The position numbers and the translations under genes were made by a program. The notes below the pieces were generated by a model. That model was not told the origin of the DNA. It did no database searches and saw only the letters and a list, made by a program, of their open reading frames with translations. This document shows positions 54,362-64,000 of a stretch of DNA of 64,000 bases, one piece after another. Location of the stretch: the NCBI GenBank assembly GCA_963556195.1, contig OY744522.1, positions 32,614,324 through 32,678,323 of the forward strand. Direction: 5' to 3'. Source of the stretch: Sepiola atlantica. Lineage: Eukaryota; Mollusca; Cephalopoda; Sepiida; Sepiolidae. The first letter of the stretch is position 1. Each line of letters begins with the position of its first letter.

Positions 54362-54607
54362 AGCAGAATCTGGTGTGCCTATCGCCACATCAAATGAATC
54401 CGCAGAATCTTTTTGCACGCATTGTTCATTATTACAAATAGTACCCTGTTACAGAATTTATTGATGACTACATACGAATATTACCAGCGAAGAAATGGAT
54501 ATCATCTATAAGTGCCGTAACACATAACTAATTTGTAATAATGAACAATGGGTGAAAAAAGATTCTGCGGATCTATTTGATGTGTTGATAGGCTCACTGG
54601 ATCTGCT
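54362..54607. repeat. Inverted 5' duplication of the PLE
   Basis: 54362-54442 is an inverted, slightly diverged copy of 54528-54607 (attgttcattattacaaat against its complement). The right arm is PLE coding sequence (SADLFDVLIGSLD), so the left arm is a piece of the element turned round. Confidence 0.85.
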
Positions 54608-55500
54608 GACGTATCTGATTTAGTAGGACTCTTTATTTTATATAAACTTACTGAATCGGGTGTGATTAATGTAAAAGATATAAGACTATATAGAGATGAT
54701 GGTCTGGTTATAGTTAGAAATACCATTAAGTCTAAATCTGAATTTTTTTTTAAGTTTATACACAAAACTATGAAAAATGTAGGGCTTAAAACTGTAATGA
54801 CAGGCGGAATTAAAATTACCAACTTCCTAGATGTTACGTTCAACCTTATTTATGACACATATAAACCATATATGAAAGAAAATTATGACAATATATGTTA
54901 ATCCCAAGTCAAATAACCCCCATTCTATTATTAATTATATCCCAGTATGAAATAGTTATAGAATTATCAATAATTACTCTAATGAAGAGTTGTTTAATAA
55001 CAGTAGTCATGCATAAAACAACGCTCTACAAAACAATAGTCATGCAAACACTAAGATTGGGTATCACAAGAGTATTAGAAGGAAACATAGAAACGTGAAA
55101 ATTATTTATTATACTACGCCGTTCAATATATTAGTCAAATCCAAAATAGGGCATATGTTTCTTAAACTTTTAAGTCAGCATTTTCCTGTAAACAACCCTC
55201 TACATAAAATATTTCATGAAATACTGTTAAACTTAGCTCTAGCTGTAAGAATAACTTAGAAAAGTTAATTAAGAGCCGTAATAGACAGATCGAAAGCCGT
55301 AATAATAATAATAGAATTTATAATACACAAGATAATAATAACGACAATCATAAATATGAAAATGAATGTCCGCTAGAAGTAAATATTGTCACTAAAAGTA
55401 TAGTTTATATAAGAATGGTTTTCCCAGAAAATAATGCTAGTTTGGAAAAATTACATACGGGGTACAGATATTGGTTAAAAGGCTTGATACAGAAACCACA
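54528..55500 (+). pseudogene. Penelope-like element: C-terminal RT and GIY-YIG linker
   Basis: The frame reads KKDSADLFDVLIGSLD, then ADVSDLVGLFILYKL (about 54607-54650) and IRLYRDDGLVIVRNTIKSKS. The YRDD there is the catalytic Asp pair of PLE-type RT. GGIKITNFLDVTFNL and YVNPKSNNPHS follow. Further on, frames give a region resembling LIKSRNRQIESRN, and then ECPLEVNIVTKSIVY (about 55370-55415), the Cys-bearing entry to GIY-YIG. The nuclease core itself is not recognised. Stops and frame changes at about 54900, 55098 and 55255 disable it. Confidence 0.8.
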
Positions 55501-56141
55501 AAATATCTTTAAATATCCTGGATAAGAAAAAAAGAAATCTCACTCTCCAAACACATAAAGTCCTTGTATTAAATGGATCGTCTTGAATAAAGCTTCAACC
55601 TCTATACTACACTACTATATTGGTTGTCTTTGTCTAAATGAAAACAAAACTGGCTATTATTACGTTACCTGATGAAGATAAATTACTGAATCAAAGGGAT
55701 GAAATATGTATTAGCTGTAGACATTTCAAACAATTCACCCTGGATAAATATAGTAATAACCTAGTGAATTCTCCATAACTTTTAATAAGGAAACTTTAAT
55801 AAACTTTCTGCTATGACATAATATTTAAAACATTCCCGGTTAAGTATACAACTAATATTACTTTAAATCCTTTATTAGTTGTAATTAAATTAAAAAGAAA
55901 AGTTTTTTACGTACTGTGTGGTGTATGTGTATTGTATGCATGTATATAATTGACACATAAGCCCTTCAAATGTGTAAGTGTTATGGAGAAGAACTGATTT
56001 CTGCTGGTCATTCGTAATGACACGTTTAGAAGGGTCTTACCCCGACCATCCCGATAGTTACGACCTTGTAAAAAGTTATTTTTTTAGCTAATTTGATTCT
56101 GTTTGATTTCTTTTGGAACAGTTTAATATTTAGTTGATCTC
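55501..56141. other. Probable PLE 3' region
   Basis: No coding motif. acctgatgaagataaattac at 55669 is discussed under rejected items. Confidence 0.4.
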
Positions 56142-56196
56142 ACAGCCTCGTAGGGATGTAGTAACATCGAAATGCTGATTTATTCGCGTAGGCTGT
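56142..56196 (+). ncRNA. Decayed hammerhead ribozyme downstream of the PLE
   Basis: The architecture is clear but the core is lost. Helix I is ACAGCC (56142-56147) with GGCTGT (56191-56196). TCGTAGG stands where CUGAUGA belongs. Helix II is GATGT/ACATC (56155-56159 with 56164-56168). GAAAT is at 56169-56173. Helix III is TGC/GCG with one T-G pair, and the cleavage triplet is GTA (56188-56190). Two intact helices and a correctly placed GTA make coincidence unlikely. It is not expected to cleave. Confidence 0.6.
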
Positions 56197-56305
56197 TATA
56201 ATGTTTTATAATTTATTTACTTATAAAGATCTACTTTGTATTGAGTACTTTTGAAAAAAAATTGTTTTTAAGTTTATTTTATCAATATATTTGAAATTAA
56301 TTAGT

Positions 56306-56363
<58 letters not shown>
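56177..56363 (+). repeat. Direct repeat beginning inside the hammerhead, copy 1
   Basis: gatttattcgcgtaggct starts about 135 bp of near-identity with 56498-56640, an offset of 321 bp. It ends in (TA)n at 56309-56363. Confidence 0.88.
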
Positions 56364-56367
<4 letters not shown>

Positions 56368-56497
56368 TATGAATTATGATAGTAATATATAATTATTATA
56401 TCAAGGGTAGCGGAAGAAGAAATTTCTCAAATACCGAAGAGAATCCTAATGCGATTGGGAATGCTCGATATTACAAATATAGCATAATAATAATGAT

Positions 56498-56624
56498 GAT
56501 TTATTCGCGTAGGCTTTTTTAATGTTTTATAATTTATTTACTTATAAAGATCTACTTTATATTGAGTACTTTTGAAAAAAAATTGTTTTTAAGTCTATTT
56601 TATCAATATATTTGAAATTAATTA

Positions 56625-56676
<52 letters not shown>
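56498..56676 (+). repeat. Direct repeat beginning inside the hammerhead, copy 2
   Basis: Second copy, again ending in (TA)n (56623-56676). Only the 3' part of the ribozyme motif is included. Confidence 0.88.
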
Positions 56677-56680
<4 letters not shown>

Positions 56681-56689
56681 GTGAAAATA

Positions 56690-57080
56690 AATCTCTCAGA
56701 ATATATAAGACGAAATTCTCCCCAAATATTTCATCCGATGAACACAGAAGATTACCCAGTAAATTAATTGTTTTGCTATGATTTCTGAATTCATCCAGTT
56801 TAATCATAAATTGATTTAAATTAGAGTTATTAAACTCGAGTAGGCAACTTATTCTTAAAGTGTATGCTTCTTTAAATTGTGTGGTAAAGTTAGTTTTAAA
56901 ATTTTTCTCAATAAATTATCAGAGCAAGGACAACTATTAAACAATTGTATTCCGTATTTCGAATCCTAATGATTATTTTGAAGTTTTCAATTACGTCACC
57001 ACTAATTTTGTTTTGTAGTAACGTAGTTAAACCGCTGGATTTCAACCAATCATATTAATCCGTTTATCAGGTTAGTCACT
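56690..57080 (-). pseudogene. LINE relic E, C-terminal fragment
   Basis: Minus strand: SGLTTLLQNKISGDVIENFK (about 57000-57060) and, in another frame, LNQFMIKLDEFRNHSKTINL (about 56770-56830). Both match the C-terminal region of the LINE at 60170-61290 in order. Frameshifts occur between them. Confidence 0.72.
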
Positions 57081-59062
57081 TTTCATTACATTCCTTTTAA
57101 TTGTAATGTATTTCTCAATTCTCCTGTTTATAATGACATTGATCGTCATGGACTTCGAGTTGGTCATAAACACTTTCAATATCTGAGCTATTTTAAACCG
57201 ATTTCTCAGCAGAAATGGAATGAAATTAAAAGCTCAAGTTTACAGACAAGAAACAAAATTGAATTATTCTAAACATATCAAGGCTGATCAAATAATTGTT
57301 TAGCCATTAAATATTTAATACTGTTTATCGATTTGTGGCCAGACATTTTTCCGTCTAATTGCAAATAATTTTTTTGTTATTCATCCGCAGACCATTGATT
57401 AGTAATTTCTATTCTAAATCCAAGTTTTACATTTGTAGTCATGGCAAAAACATATCAAAAGTTTTAGTAAAAATTATCAGCTTCAAATGTTGGTTCTCCA
57501 TTAATAATATACGTTTATATAACTATGTTACCATATTGACAACAAGCTGAGGCTGCGCTTTACACTGTATGATATATTATTATAATTGAACATTTTTGTT
57601 TTTCATGTATAGGCTCCAAAACTACTAGATTTGCATAAATATTTAATAACTGCAAAAAGGGACAGCAAAAGTATTCAGAGAATTACTGATATAATGTGAA
57701 ATATACCAACATACAGGTTACACAAATAGAGATGTTGGCTTAGGAAGTGTTGAGTTTTAAGCAACAATTTCGGGGACGTGGATGGGTCTTAGAAATTGAT
57801 TAAACATTACTAGTTTATGCCCGTCTTTTGTGCGGTGTTAGTTCAGTACCTTGATGCGTCAATGTTCATCTTCTGCAGCTTCATCGCTAGGACGAAGAAA
57901 ATATTTGTGAAATTTCGTAGGCAAAAAATACGCTACTTAGTATTTGCCTGAGAGAGTTAGTAACTACGATGTATGTATTAATGTATTATTTCCATTGTCA
58001 ACAAAAACATTAGAAATTATGTTTTTAAGCAAAAGTAATTCACTTTGAACTAATACCGAACACCCGTTTTTATGTCTACGTTCTTTAGATTATCAACAAA
58101 GGTCACTTAGCTAAAAAAAAAAAAATTAGTTAATGTATAAAACACATATCCGTTAAAAAAATTCGTTCAGACTTACGTGAGATTCGAACTCGGATATTAA
58201 CATCGTAAAATTATTGTCTTAGTAATGTGTAATTTTCTCATTCCTTTTTTGTCAACTAATCACATGTTTCTATTTGCGTAAGAACAGATAAACTTCTAAA
58301 AGCACCATGACTTTTCAACTTTTCAATAGTATATAGTGCAACGATCTCATAGGATAATAACGCGTTAGTACAATTATCTTAGACACGTCACTGATAATAT
58401 AGATCCTAATAAGTACTATGTTATATATATTTTTCATTATTTATTGTAAGACTGACTATCAATGGGGCTTAGTGCATTCTATCTATCGTGACCTTACATG
58501 ACGTGTGGTGTAACTGAAATTTTAGCAGCAATTACATTTCGATCTTCAAATCCCTCCTGCATCATTAAGCTAAGAAATAAGTAACCTACTTTGAAAAGTG
58601 TTCTTGTTGACTCTGCGGTCATCCCTCATGAATAATCCGAATAAACAATATTTACATATTAATTATAAAATATTGAATGGCCTTGTGTCGTACAAGGCTG
58701 ATACGAATCTAAGTTGTATATATCGAAATCAAAATGTGACGCTGGTCTGTTTTTGAACAAACATCTAGGCATAGTTACCCCATCAGGAGATAACATTCCG
58801 AATCCAAGCCGGCGTGGATAAATCTGCTTTATTAAAATAAGAAATGAAAGCATTAAAATGAGCAACTCTATAACGTGAGGAACGAGAGAACGAATTCAGT
58901 GTGGCCCATATTCCAGCATATCCGGTCTCTGATATTAACTTCCTCGTCCCCCTTTTCACGTGGCCTTAAATTGAAGACGTCTGATTACTAAATTATTAGA
59001 AGATATACGAAAACCAAACATGCAAAACAACTAAGAACGAAAGACACCTTTACTATATTTTA
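57081..59062. other. No recognisable feature
   Basis: AT-rich. The phrase tccaaaactactagat at 57612 resembles tcccaaactactcgac at 63878. No gene seen. Confidence 0.5.
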
Positions 59063-59180
59063 AAATACGACATAAACACGTTGGCACAATGGTTCTCATT
59101 AGATCACCGAAGTTAAGCGACGTTGAGTCTGACCAGTACCAAATGGGTAACCATTTGGGGATACCAGGCGCTGTATGTGG
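59063..59180 (+). pseudogene. 5S rRNA-derived sequence (pseudogene or SINE head)
   Basis: About 118 nt align without large gaps to metazoan 5S rRNA. It has cacgttgg near the 5' end, ggttctc and then gatcaccgaagttaagc, which is the conserved loop and box A region. tgggtaacc and gataccaggcgctgta follow as the 3' half. Substitutions in the internal-control region (ccatttgggg for the usual ccgcctggga) and in both ends argue against a functional gene. 5S-derived SINEs exist, but no second copy lies in this window to show a SINE body. Confidence 0.82.
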
Positions 59181-60165
59181 GCGGCCGACGAAACATCTCT
59201 GCAAAAAATACATACCTTTAGCAAGTACTTCATTATAACCTGTTTATTCACAAGTGTTGGCAAAACAGAACCAGTTCTGTTCTCAATCATGCGACGAAGC
59301 ATTCCAAATATAGTATGTAATTCAGTAATTCATTATTACCGTCAACCCAGATAATAACAATAGAACTCCTTCCACTTCTTCCATGCGCAGTAAATATCGA
59401 TCAGTGTATCTCGCCGTGGTAAATTTAGCTATGATTAGCAGGCTAGTATTGAATTACATCCTCATTGAGTGAAGTATAATTATAGACTACAATAACCAAT
59501 GGGTTCGGTGTTGACTAGTCATTTCATATAAAGCCGGAAGTGAATGGTAATCGCATATAGTCGTTAGCATGTCACGTTGTCTCATGCTGTGAACATCCTA
59601 AGCGTATTAGTAACCGGATTACTGAGATCAATTATAACTTGCTATTATCATATTAGGTTGCTCCACATGAAATGTAATATTGCACGTACGTTAATCAATG
59701 TAGTATCTATATCTTTCTCTGTATAGGTAGAGATGAATGTAAAAAGCAGATAGACAAAAACGATAGAATTAAATTAACTTATATGGTGAGATTTCCTTAT
59801 TATCTCCGTTAAGACAGAGGTTATGTTTTCGGTCAAGTTTCTCACTAGGTTTGTTTGTCTACGGCCAAGCCTCAACATAGCTTGACCAATCGTCACCAAA
59901 CCTAGTCAAAATATCGGTCATGGTCTACATTTGAAGGGATTTATTTTTTGGAAATCTAGGTCAATGATCAAAGGTCGACGGTAAATATCACACTTTTATG
60001 GATAACTTCGGTTCTGTGCATCGTAGTGACCCGCTATATGACCCATAGTGTAGCCAATGGAGGTCCATCAAGTTGATGCGTGAATCTGATGCTCATCGAT
60101 AACAGTAACCACCATGCACGATGCTAGCCTGATAAGATAAATATATTTTGAGTTATCAACGTTTC
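59181..60165. other. Non-coding stretch with repeat-like motif
   Basis: ttatctccgttaagacagag followed by gttatgttttcggtc (59797-59835) resembles the start of a common animal repeat ('tatctccgcca...ggttatgttttcg'). No class is assigned. Confidence 0.35.
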
Positions 60166-61290
60166 AATTTTATTTATTTATTTGTTAATTTATTTGTTTT
60201 TATGCTTCCTTGGGCATCTCCCCTTTAACTATCTTCTTAATTCAACTGTTAAAAAAATAAAATAATAATAATGATAATAATTAAACTCTTAGTACAGTAT
60301 CGATATCCAGATCAAATTCTGTTAAATATTTCATTTGATAACTCCCAAAAGTGCCCCCTCAATTTCTCCCCCCTACCACTTTCTCTGAATTCATCCAACC
60401 TCATCTTAAACTGAGCCACGCTATTGCTGTTCTTAATCTGATCTGGCAACTTATTCCGAAAACATATTACTCTGTGAGCAAAAAAGCTTAACTAGTTAAC
60501 AGATCTACTTTTTGAAAACTGCCTTGACAATAACCTTCCAGATCTAGGAGAAATACTAAAAAAATGCCCACCATAGTCAGAAATGCCATTAATTATCTTG
60601 AAAGTCTCAATCATATCACCTCTCATTCTTCTTTCCAGCAAAGTAGTCAATCCCAATTTGTCCAATCTCTCCCTGTAACTGCACTCCTGTATTTTACTTT
60701 TCGTTCTGCCACCATTCTTTGTACGCCTTCCAGTTTCAATATTACATTCCAATTTCCATATTTAGTCGCTGGATACCAGGCCTGGGTGCAGTATTCTATA
60801 TGAGACCTTATTAGAGCTTTATATATCCTTAACACAACATTTGTCTCCCTCGAAATAATATTCCTAACCATCCACCTGATCATTCTATTTGCCCTCGATA
60901 CAATGGTAAAAATATGATTATTTGCCTTAAATGTATTATCAAACCCCACTCCCAAATCGCACTCTCCATCTACTTCTTTGATTTCTCTGTTGTTTAGTAC
61001 ATATTCAACTCCAACATTCCTGGATCCTACATGTAGTAATTTATATTTATCTAGGTTAAATCCCAATTTTCCAAATGTCCTCCCAATATGATAATTTATT
61101 TAGATCCATCTGTGTTATTTCCTTTGATAAAGGTCTCACAAGTAGTTTAACATCATCAGCAAACAGTTCTATTTCTGAATTTATATTATTAGGTAAGTCA
61201 TTTATGAATATCAAAAACAACAAAGGACCCCATACTGATATGGCACATTTTCGGGAATACTTAATAGAATATGGAGAAGTAAGGCCTAAA
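60166..61290 (-). pseudogene. LINE relic F (jockey/CR1-like), RT to 3' end
   Basis: Minus strand from 61260: LLFLIFINDLPNNINSEIEL, then FADDVKLLV (about 61140-61170), the catalytic F-A-D-D box. The frame from 61066 carries FNLDKYKLLHVGSR, IVSRANRMIRWMVRNII and YKALIRSHIEYCTQAWYP. A frameshift leads to SYRERLDKLGLTTLLERRMR and GDMIETFKIINGISDYGGHF, and another to VARSDQ-type C-terminal sequence. The element ends at about 60170 in short (aaat)n sequence. The 5' half is missing. Confidence 0.85.
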
Positions 61291-61675
61291 TAAGACTTTG
61301 GCTCATCCTTATGTTGTCAGGCGGCGGTATACAGTCTTACAACTGACTTATGTACGTATTTCATATTTATTATGAAGACTTCACCAGATATTCTATATGA
61401 ATATTTCAACTATAAATGACTATTCGCATAGGCCAATGTGTGACCGTTATCGCAAGAAACGGGGTTAGGGTAAGGGTTAGACAATAAGGAAAGCTGCATT
61501 TTGGAATCGGTAAGTAAGGTAAAAATAAGTGAACACCCATTTTCCCAACTGAGATAATATTTCAAAATACCACATCATTTTTATGCTACTCTTTAAGACA
61601 ACCTAAAAACGAAAAAAGAAATTTGCAGCTGTAGTAATGTAAAATCTATTATGCATTTGATCACTAATATACTTT

Positions 61676-61802
61676 GTTTCCGAATTTTTTAGATGTGGAT
61701 TGAGAATTTGTATTATTTGGATTATTCGGACTTCTGTTCTTATCTTGGATGTTATTCTTACAAGGTGTCGGCCAATGCTAGCTCCGACTTTCTTCAGGTG
61801 TG
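61676..61802 (-). repeat. Dispersed repeat R6, copy 1
   Basis: Matches 62883-63012 (gaattttttagatg, attcggacttctgttcttat, a tcggcc.atg block). On the minus strand it has a stem followed by cgacacc where copy 2 has cgaaacg. Confidence 0.72.
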
Positions 61803-62500
61803 TCTCGTCGAACTCGAGAATATTTATATCGAACTCGTTGAATCTGTACGGAATTTCGAACGGAACCCTTTACTTAATCGACGTGAGTAGCTTTATCTCG
61901 TTCTCTGGTAGGATTCTTAAGTAATTCGGTAATTGTATTCTTAGTATCGCCCGTCCCGAGGATTGAACCTTCTACCTCGAGAAGACTGTTATTTAGAAAC
62001 GATTATTACTTAGCACATATCCGTTTCGCAAAATTTTAATATCCTGCTTATATTAAATATCGGAGTTTAATACGAGAAAATAAGTAGATTTTACTTTTCC
62101 TTAATGAAGATAGACGGCTAGATATACCAATAATAAAGTTACAAACTATATAAACTAATTTACTTTCAACGATGCAACGCATCCTTTATTGAATAATGTG
62201 TACGAAATCCAATGTTTGACATTTTGAGAGACTAAGATACCCATTGGTCATTTGAACTATGGCGTACATGTTACTTCCGGTGAAAGAAACATTGTAAAAT
62301 TTCTATAAGCAGCATATATAAAAAGTTTCTGGCGCATTTAATCACCTTTTTAGTATGACAGAAGCACGGTCGGTTAAAACTTCTAAGCATACATAAAAAG
62401 GATAACCCCCCGCGTAGTTAGCGGTGTAAAAATATTTATAGGGTGATCTTGCGGGGGAACTTGATCCAAAGTGTAACACGGTGTAATCGCCAGTGAGCAA
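61803..62500. other. No recognisable feature
   Basis: Nothing recognised. Confidence 0.5.
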
Positions 62501-62504
62501 TCAT

Positions 62505-62705
62505 CGTTGGACGATAGTCACAGCCGGGGAGTGTGACTTGGTGTGTACGCGCTATGGAGACGTTTATAGAAGGACTCTTATAGTCCTGGCCTGGTACCAA
62601 GCTCCACGAGTTCCAACGATAGGCACCTCCCCTTAATGAAGGGGTTCAATCATACCCGCCTGGGTATTTCGTCGGCTGTTGGCTGCTTCAATAGGCTGGG
62701 ACCGG
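62505..62705 (+). repeat. SINE-like repeat R7, copy 2
   Basis: Shares gcgctatggagacgttta, gaaggactcttatagtcc and aatgaaggggttcaatcat with 10340-10530 in the same order. Confidence 0.55.
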
Positions 62706-62882
62706 CTGTGCTGAAATAAGACTTTCTGTAATAATGGAACAAACCATTTTAGTTTTTATATAAAAATATAATTTATTTATGTCGAATGAAAAATTAACAG
62801 TTTTAAAACCCGAAGAATATTCAGTTGAACTGGCCTGCGTGTCTTACGCGAGGCGTCGCGTGTTAAATATAAATGCTGACTG

Positions 62883-63012
62883 TTATGCTTCGGAATTTTT
62901 TAGATGAGGGTTGATGATTCGTAGAATTTGGTATATTCGGACTACTGTTCTCATCTTAGGTGTTTTTATCACAACGTTTCGGCCGATGTAACCTCCGACC
63001 TTCTTCTACATA
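62883..63012 (-). repeat. Dispersed repeat R6, copy 2
   Basis: On the minus strand it reads a GGTCGG...CGGCC stem followed by GAAACGTTGTG. Homologous to 61676-61802. Confidence 0.72.
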
Positions 63013-63760
63013 CTAAGCAAACCTAGTATAGAATTCAATACAATATGGGAACCTATAATTATAAATAAGTAGTGATCTATAGTGATAAGTAGCTAGATCA
63101 AAAACAAAAATGCTCCCAAAATTCATACTAGAATTGTCCGCAGTGGATATAGTACTAAGTATAATTCAGTTCTCAGTGACAGTCATCTAAAGGTTGAAGG
63201 TTCAATCCTCAGTGTGGACGATACGAAGAATTGCGAATTACTGAAGACTTCTTTCCAGTCATGACAGATGCTACCCCCGTTCCGTTCGAAATTCTATCCA
63301 GATTCCCGAGTTCGACAAAAGATTCCTGACTTTTATTTGTAGAACTAAGCCAGAAGAGTGGGAAAGAGAGAGAAAGAAAAGGCACACTATGCAACACATA
63401 CATTTATAGTTAACAGTGAAAGATTCAAATGGGTTACGTAATATTTCAAATATACGCATCTGATGCTACCTGCTTCGTTCGAGTCTGGCACAAGGATTGT
63501 TGAATATAGGGAGCGCTACAGCTCTCAGAAAGGGTCAGGCATCGTTGTGTCACGTAGGTGTTCCATTGCTCAACTTCCACTAAAACACAAACATGTGTGA
63601 ATAATTTCGGAGATTTTCGCTTTTTTTTCCTGAAGTTTCATTGAAGACTGTTCTTATCCCTAGACAAACGATGCAACATTTAGGCAAAACGAACCGATCA
63701 ACTGGTGATAAGAAAACCAAACCAAAGAGGCAACTGGTCACATGATTTGATTATACTTTA
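63013..63760. other. No recognisable feature
   Basis: Open stretches on the minus strand (63209-63459) overlap in two frames and match nothing known. Confidence 0.5.
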
Positions 63761-63764
63761 TTAT

Positions 63765-64000
63765 TTAGTGAGTTTGAGAAAAAATCTAGAGTTGCTAATC
63801 TATATATATAAATATAAAAGGACAAAAGTGTGTATGTCTCTGCGTATGTGCGTATGTTCCTACGTCCGGCTAAGGCTCCCAAACTACTCGACAAACCTCT
63901 ATAAATAATTATACTTTATTACTTAACACTGTAGGTTAGCGAGAAAATCTATCGTTGTTAATATTCTATATAGAGAGATATAAGGCGTTGGTTAGTATGT
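63765..64000 (+). repeat. Two diverged tandem copies of a ~150-bp repeat
   Basis: 63750-63835 (actttattatttagtgagtt, gagaaaaaatctagagttgc) is followed by a diverged copy at 63911-63998 (actttattacttaac, agcgagaaaatctatcgttg). The repeat may continue beyond the window. Confidence 0.6.

Noticed and set aside
55669..55720. CTGATGA...GATGAAAT as a further hammerhead
   Set aside because: Helix II does not pair, the box is GAAAT and no closing helix I was found. The better candidate lies at 56142.

Overview
This is animal nuclear DNA made almost entirely of repeats. It is AT-rich and intron-like, and it is full of (TA)n, (TC)n, (GATA)n and (ATT)n tracts. I see no bacterial-type operons and no host gene I can name. 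What can be recognised are broken transposable elements: Ty3/gypsy LTR elements, several LINE families, Penelope-like elements (PLEs) with GIY-YIG domains, Merlin and mariner DNA transposons, SINEs headed by tRNA, 5S rRNA or U2 snRNA sequence, and hammerhead ribozymes. The LINE, PLE and SINE mix looks most like a mollusc, perhaps a cephalopod. That is an inference from recalled families and no search was run.

Layout. 0-14 kb: three copies of one dispersed repeat (called R1 here), each split by a different insertion. These are a 323-bp SINE with 16-bp target-site duplications (TSDs), a 1,092-bp Merlin element with an 8-bp TSD, and a 5'-truncated LINE with a poly(A) tail. The same stretch holds PLE and mariner relics, a 647-bp solo LTR and tRNA-type SINEs. 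14-20 kb: two hammerhead ribozymes beside PLE relics, and two foldback hairpins next to (TA)n tracts. 20-22.7 kb: no recognisable feature.

22.7-31.5 kb holds a three-level nest. A LINE on the minus strand was split by a Ty3/gypsy element (24417-30369, 5-bp TSD). That element was itself split inside its RNase H/integrase coding region by eight tandem copies of a SINE whose 5' end is U2 snRNA sequence. The copies form a 4+4 higher-order pattern, and the insertion's target site sits at all but one of the unit junctions.

31.5-49.8 kb: more PLE, LINE and Ty3 relics, (ATT)n tracts, large inverted repeats and the 5' part of an RTE-type LINE. 49.86-52.80 kb: an uninterrupted 981-codon frame made of 85 copies of a 33-bp (11-residue) repeat. 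54-57 kb: a PLE with an inverted 5' duplication, a decayed hammerhead downstream and a 321-bp-offset duplication. 59.06 kb: a 5S rRNA-derived sequence. 60-64 kb: a LINE relic and smaller dispersed repeats.

The elements do not work together as one system. The window records repeated nesting. The points most worth following are the U2-headed SINE array, a related SINE copy with a different head, the hammerheads next to PLE remains, the TA-flanked foldback hairpins, and the long 11-residue-repeat reading frame.
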